Translations under genes and position numbers: made by a program
Shown: positions 61,700-64,000 of the stretch, one piece after another
How positions within the stretch are numbered: the first letter of the stretch is position 1
Layout: the number at the start of each line of letters is the position of its first letter
Notes under the pieces: model-generated
The model's database searches: none
What the model was told of the DNA's origin: nothing
Seen by the model: only the letters and a program-made list of their open reading frames with translations
Assembly: GCA_036417435.1 (NCBI GenBank)
Contig: CM070902.1
Span: 136,265,886 to 136,329,885 of the forward strand
DNA: 64,000 bases
Direction of reading: 5' to 3'
DNA from: Inia geoffrensis
Lineage: Eukaryota; Chordata; Mammalia; Artiodactyla; Iniidae

Positions 61700-63620
61700 T
61701 GGTCACCTTTCTGAAGCAAAAATAAATCCTCTCTGAATAAAGTTAACAGCATGTTCGCTTTCAAATTATCTCCACATTTTTTCATATACAGTATCTGGAA
61801 TTCAATCGAAAAGAACCAATCAAATAAAGAGATAAAACAATGTGACCTAAAAGCATAAGAAACAAAAGTCAACAGTAACAGATCTACAGGAAATGTAGAT
61901 AAAGTTTTCAGAACTAGATATTAAAATAATTATGACTAATATACTCAAGGAAATAGAAAACAAACCTGAACATTTTGGAGGGAACATCATAAAAAAATGT
62001 CAAATGAAATTTTAGAACTGAGAAATAAATTCAAATAATGGTTTTATCATGTTAGACATAGATGAGAAAAAGAATTCATGAACCAAAAGATAGGTCTGAA
62101 GAAAATATGCAAACTAAACACACAAAAGAAATGGAAAAAAACAGAAAGAACATAGTAGATAAATGGGATACAGTAAAACAGTCTAAGAAATGTATAACTG
62201 GAGTACCATATAGAAAGGATACACAAAATGGGACAAAAGCAATATATGAAAACAGAATCACTTAGAACTTTCTAAAACAAGTGAAAAACACTGATCCACA
62301 GATTTTAGAAGTGGTGAAAGTGCCAATTAAGATAAAAACTAAGAAAGCTACACATAAGTCTATCACAGTGACACTTGTGAAAATCACAAGAGAAAATATT
62401 AAAAGTAGCTGGGGGGCGGGGAGGTTTACAATAAAGAAGTAATAAGCAAATTATAGCTGACTTCTCAACAGAAAAACAGAAGCCAGAAGACAGTGAGTGG
62501 AATTAATAAGCTCAAAGAATTAAAGGAAAGTAACTGCTGATCTAGTAAAAATACCCTTTCAAAAGGCAAGTAAATTAAAGACATACTCAGGCAAACAAAA
62601 CTGAGGTAACCTGTTATAGGTATATTCATACCAAAGAAAACACAAATGAATGTTCTTTGAGCAGAATAAAGAAATAATCATAGTTGACACACAGGAGGAA
62701 ATAAAGAGCAAAGGAAATGATATATAAATGGTAAATGAATACTAATCTATATTAACTAAAAGCTATTATAATTAGGTATGTGGGGAGTTAAAACATATAA
62801 GTTAAAGACATACAGAAATATCAAGACACTACACAAAACTGGAAGAGAAAATTTTAAAAGTTAAGAGTGTACTAAGGTCCTCGCATTGTCTGGAATGGAA
62901 TAAAAGCACTAATTAATATCAGATTTCAGTGAGTTAAGAATACATGTTGGAGTCTACAGGGTAAGAACTAAAAGGATAATAAAGACTCTATGACGAATAC
63001 AGCTAAAAGAAGAAGAGAGAAAAGGGCAAATAAATAATCCATCAAAAGAAGGCAAGGAGAAAAGGGAAATAGAATAGGGACACAGAACAAAGAATAGAAA
63101 GCAAATGGCAAGACAACAGACTTAATTCTAAGCATTTCAATAAGTATATTCAGTTCAAGCTGAGCAAACTCAAAACACAGACTTTCAACAAAAACAAACT
63201 TCAGCAACAACAACAAAACCTAACCATATACTGGGCTCATCTTAAGACTAAGATTCGGGGAAAGTAAAAGTTAAAATATAGAAAAAAATATATACGCAAC
63301 CCTAATCAAAAGAAAGCTTGTATGCCTATGTTAATAGAAAAAGTATTCTTTAAGGCAGGAATGCATGATAGAGACAGAATGATACAGTATAATAATAAAA
63401 GGTACACTTCACCAGAAAAATATAACAATTCTAGATTTCTATGTACCTAATACACAACTTCAAAATACAAAAAGCAAAAACTGACAGAACCAAAAGGAGG
63501 AAAAGATAAATTGGTAGTCATAGTAGGTGATTTTCATGACCCTCTCATAGTAATAGAATAAGCAGGCCAAAAAAACATGAAAGATAAAGAAATTTACATA
63601 TAATTAGTAAACTTGGCCTA
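61700..63620 (+). mobile_element. Ancient sense L1M (ORF1 and early ORF2)
   Basis: 'gatctacaggaaatgtagataaag', 'caaggaaatagaaaacaaacctg', then 'gctgacttctcaacagaaaaacagaagccagaagacagtg' (ORF1 C-terminal region), and 'ttggtagtcatagtaggtgattttcatgaccc', the ORF2 endonuclease text VVIVGDFHDP. Order matches L1. Coding capacity is lost, with only short frames left. Boundaries are approximate. Confidence 0.78.
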
Positions 63621-63630
63621 ATTTATATTA

Positions 63631-64000
63631 CGAGTTGAACTGTGTGCCCAAAAAAGATATACTGAAGTCCTAACCCCTAGTACCTCATAGTGTGACCTTA
63701 TTTGGAAACAGGGTAACTGCAAATGTAATTAGTTAGGATGAGGTCATACTGGAGTAGGTTGGACCCTTAATCTACTATGATTGATAACCTTATAGGAATA
63801 GAGAAACACAGAAAGGAGAATGCCACGTAAAGACACAGGGACACACAGGGAGAAGATAACCATATCCAACACAGGCAGAGACTGGAGTAATGCATCTATA
63901 AGCCAATGAACTAAAGGACTACTGGCAAACACTGGAAGTTAAAAGTGGCAAGAAATTTTCCCCTACCAGCTTCAGAGGGAACATGGCCCCAAGAACACCT
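63631..64000 (+). repeat. Old LTR resembling the ERVL-MaLR (MLT1) class, cut by window end
   Basis: 'tgaagtcctaacccctagtacctcatagtgtgaccttatttggaaacaggg' and 'ttagttaggatgaggtcatactgga', then 'gaagataaccatatccaacac' and 'tcagagggaacatggcccc' follow a common mammalian MaLR-type LTR. It codes for nothing and is incomplete. Class assignment is from memory of the pattern and moderate. Confidence 0.55.

Noticed and set aside
1..64000. A novel defence, phage or biosynthetic system
   Set aside because: Nothing bacterial or phage-like is seen. The sequence is mammalian, repeat-rich and gene-poor.

Overview
The window looks like AT-rich nuclear DNA from a mammal, most likely a cetacean. The evidence is repeat content. 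Three copies of a GC-rich, tRNA-derived SINE of the cetacean CHR-2 type (54.2, 56.9 and 58.3 kb) carry the 'accagggaagccc' head in antisense. Two related CHR-type SINEs (2.5 and 25.4 kb) occur among L1 elements of the cetartiodactyl type and old mammal-wide repeats (MIR, L2, MER5, Tigger/MER2, L1M, MaLR). No BovB-like repeat was noticed, which argues against a ruminant. No bacterial or viral gene system, CRISPR array, riboswitch, rRNA or tRNA gene was seen.

Layout. 0-10 kb is mostly single-copy DNA with scattered old repeats and one young 5'-truncated antisense L1 (3.76-5.40 kb) with a clear target-site duplication. 10.3-15 kb is a long, decayed sense L1. 15.7-17.8 kb is only the 5' end of an L1 (5'UTR plus the first ORF1 codons), an unusual 3'-truncated fragment. 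17.8-30 kb is largely unassigned DNA with old L1, MIR and L2 pieces. 30.7-37.4 kb is a nearly full-length antisense L1, interrupted by a 0.9-kb segment that has every mark of a processed retrocopy of a polyadenylated RNA. 38.4-48 kb is an old sense L1 split by an 8-kb full-length, mutated L1. 48-51 kb holds old L1, MIR and Tigger pieces. 61.7-63.6 kb is an ancient sense L1, followed by a MaLR-like LTR cut by the window end.

Genes. Nearly all longer open frames are L1 ORF2 debris or SINE/low-complexity artefacts. The best case for a host gene is on the minus strand: exons at 60527-60586, 56570-56623 and a terminal exon ending with a stop at 52173. The last two have good splice sites and join in a single matching phase to give a Ser/Pro/Tyr-rich C-terminus. 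I could not name the gene. If real, 52-60.5 kb is its 3' end, the three CHR-2 SINEs lie in its introns in the sense orientation, and the AT-rich DNA left of 52172 is probably its 3'UTR.

All repeat-family names come from sequence recognition, not a database search; subfamily names should be treated as approximate.
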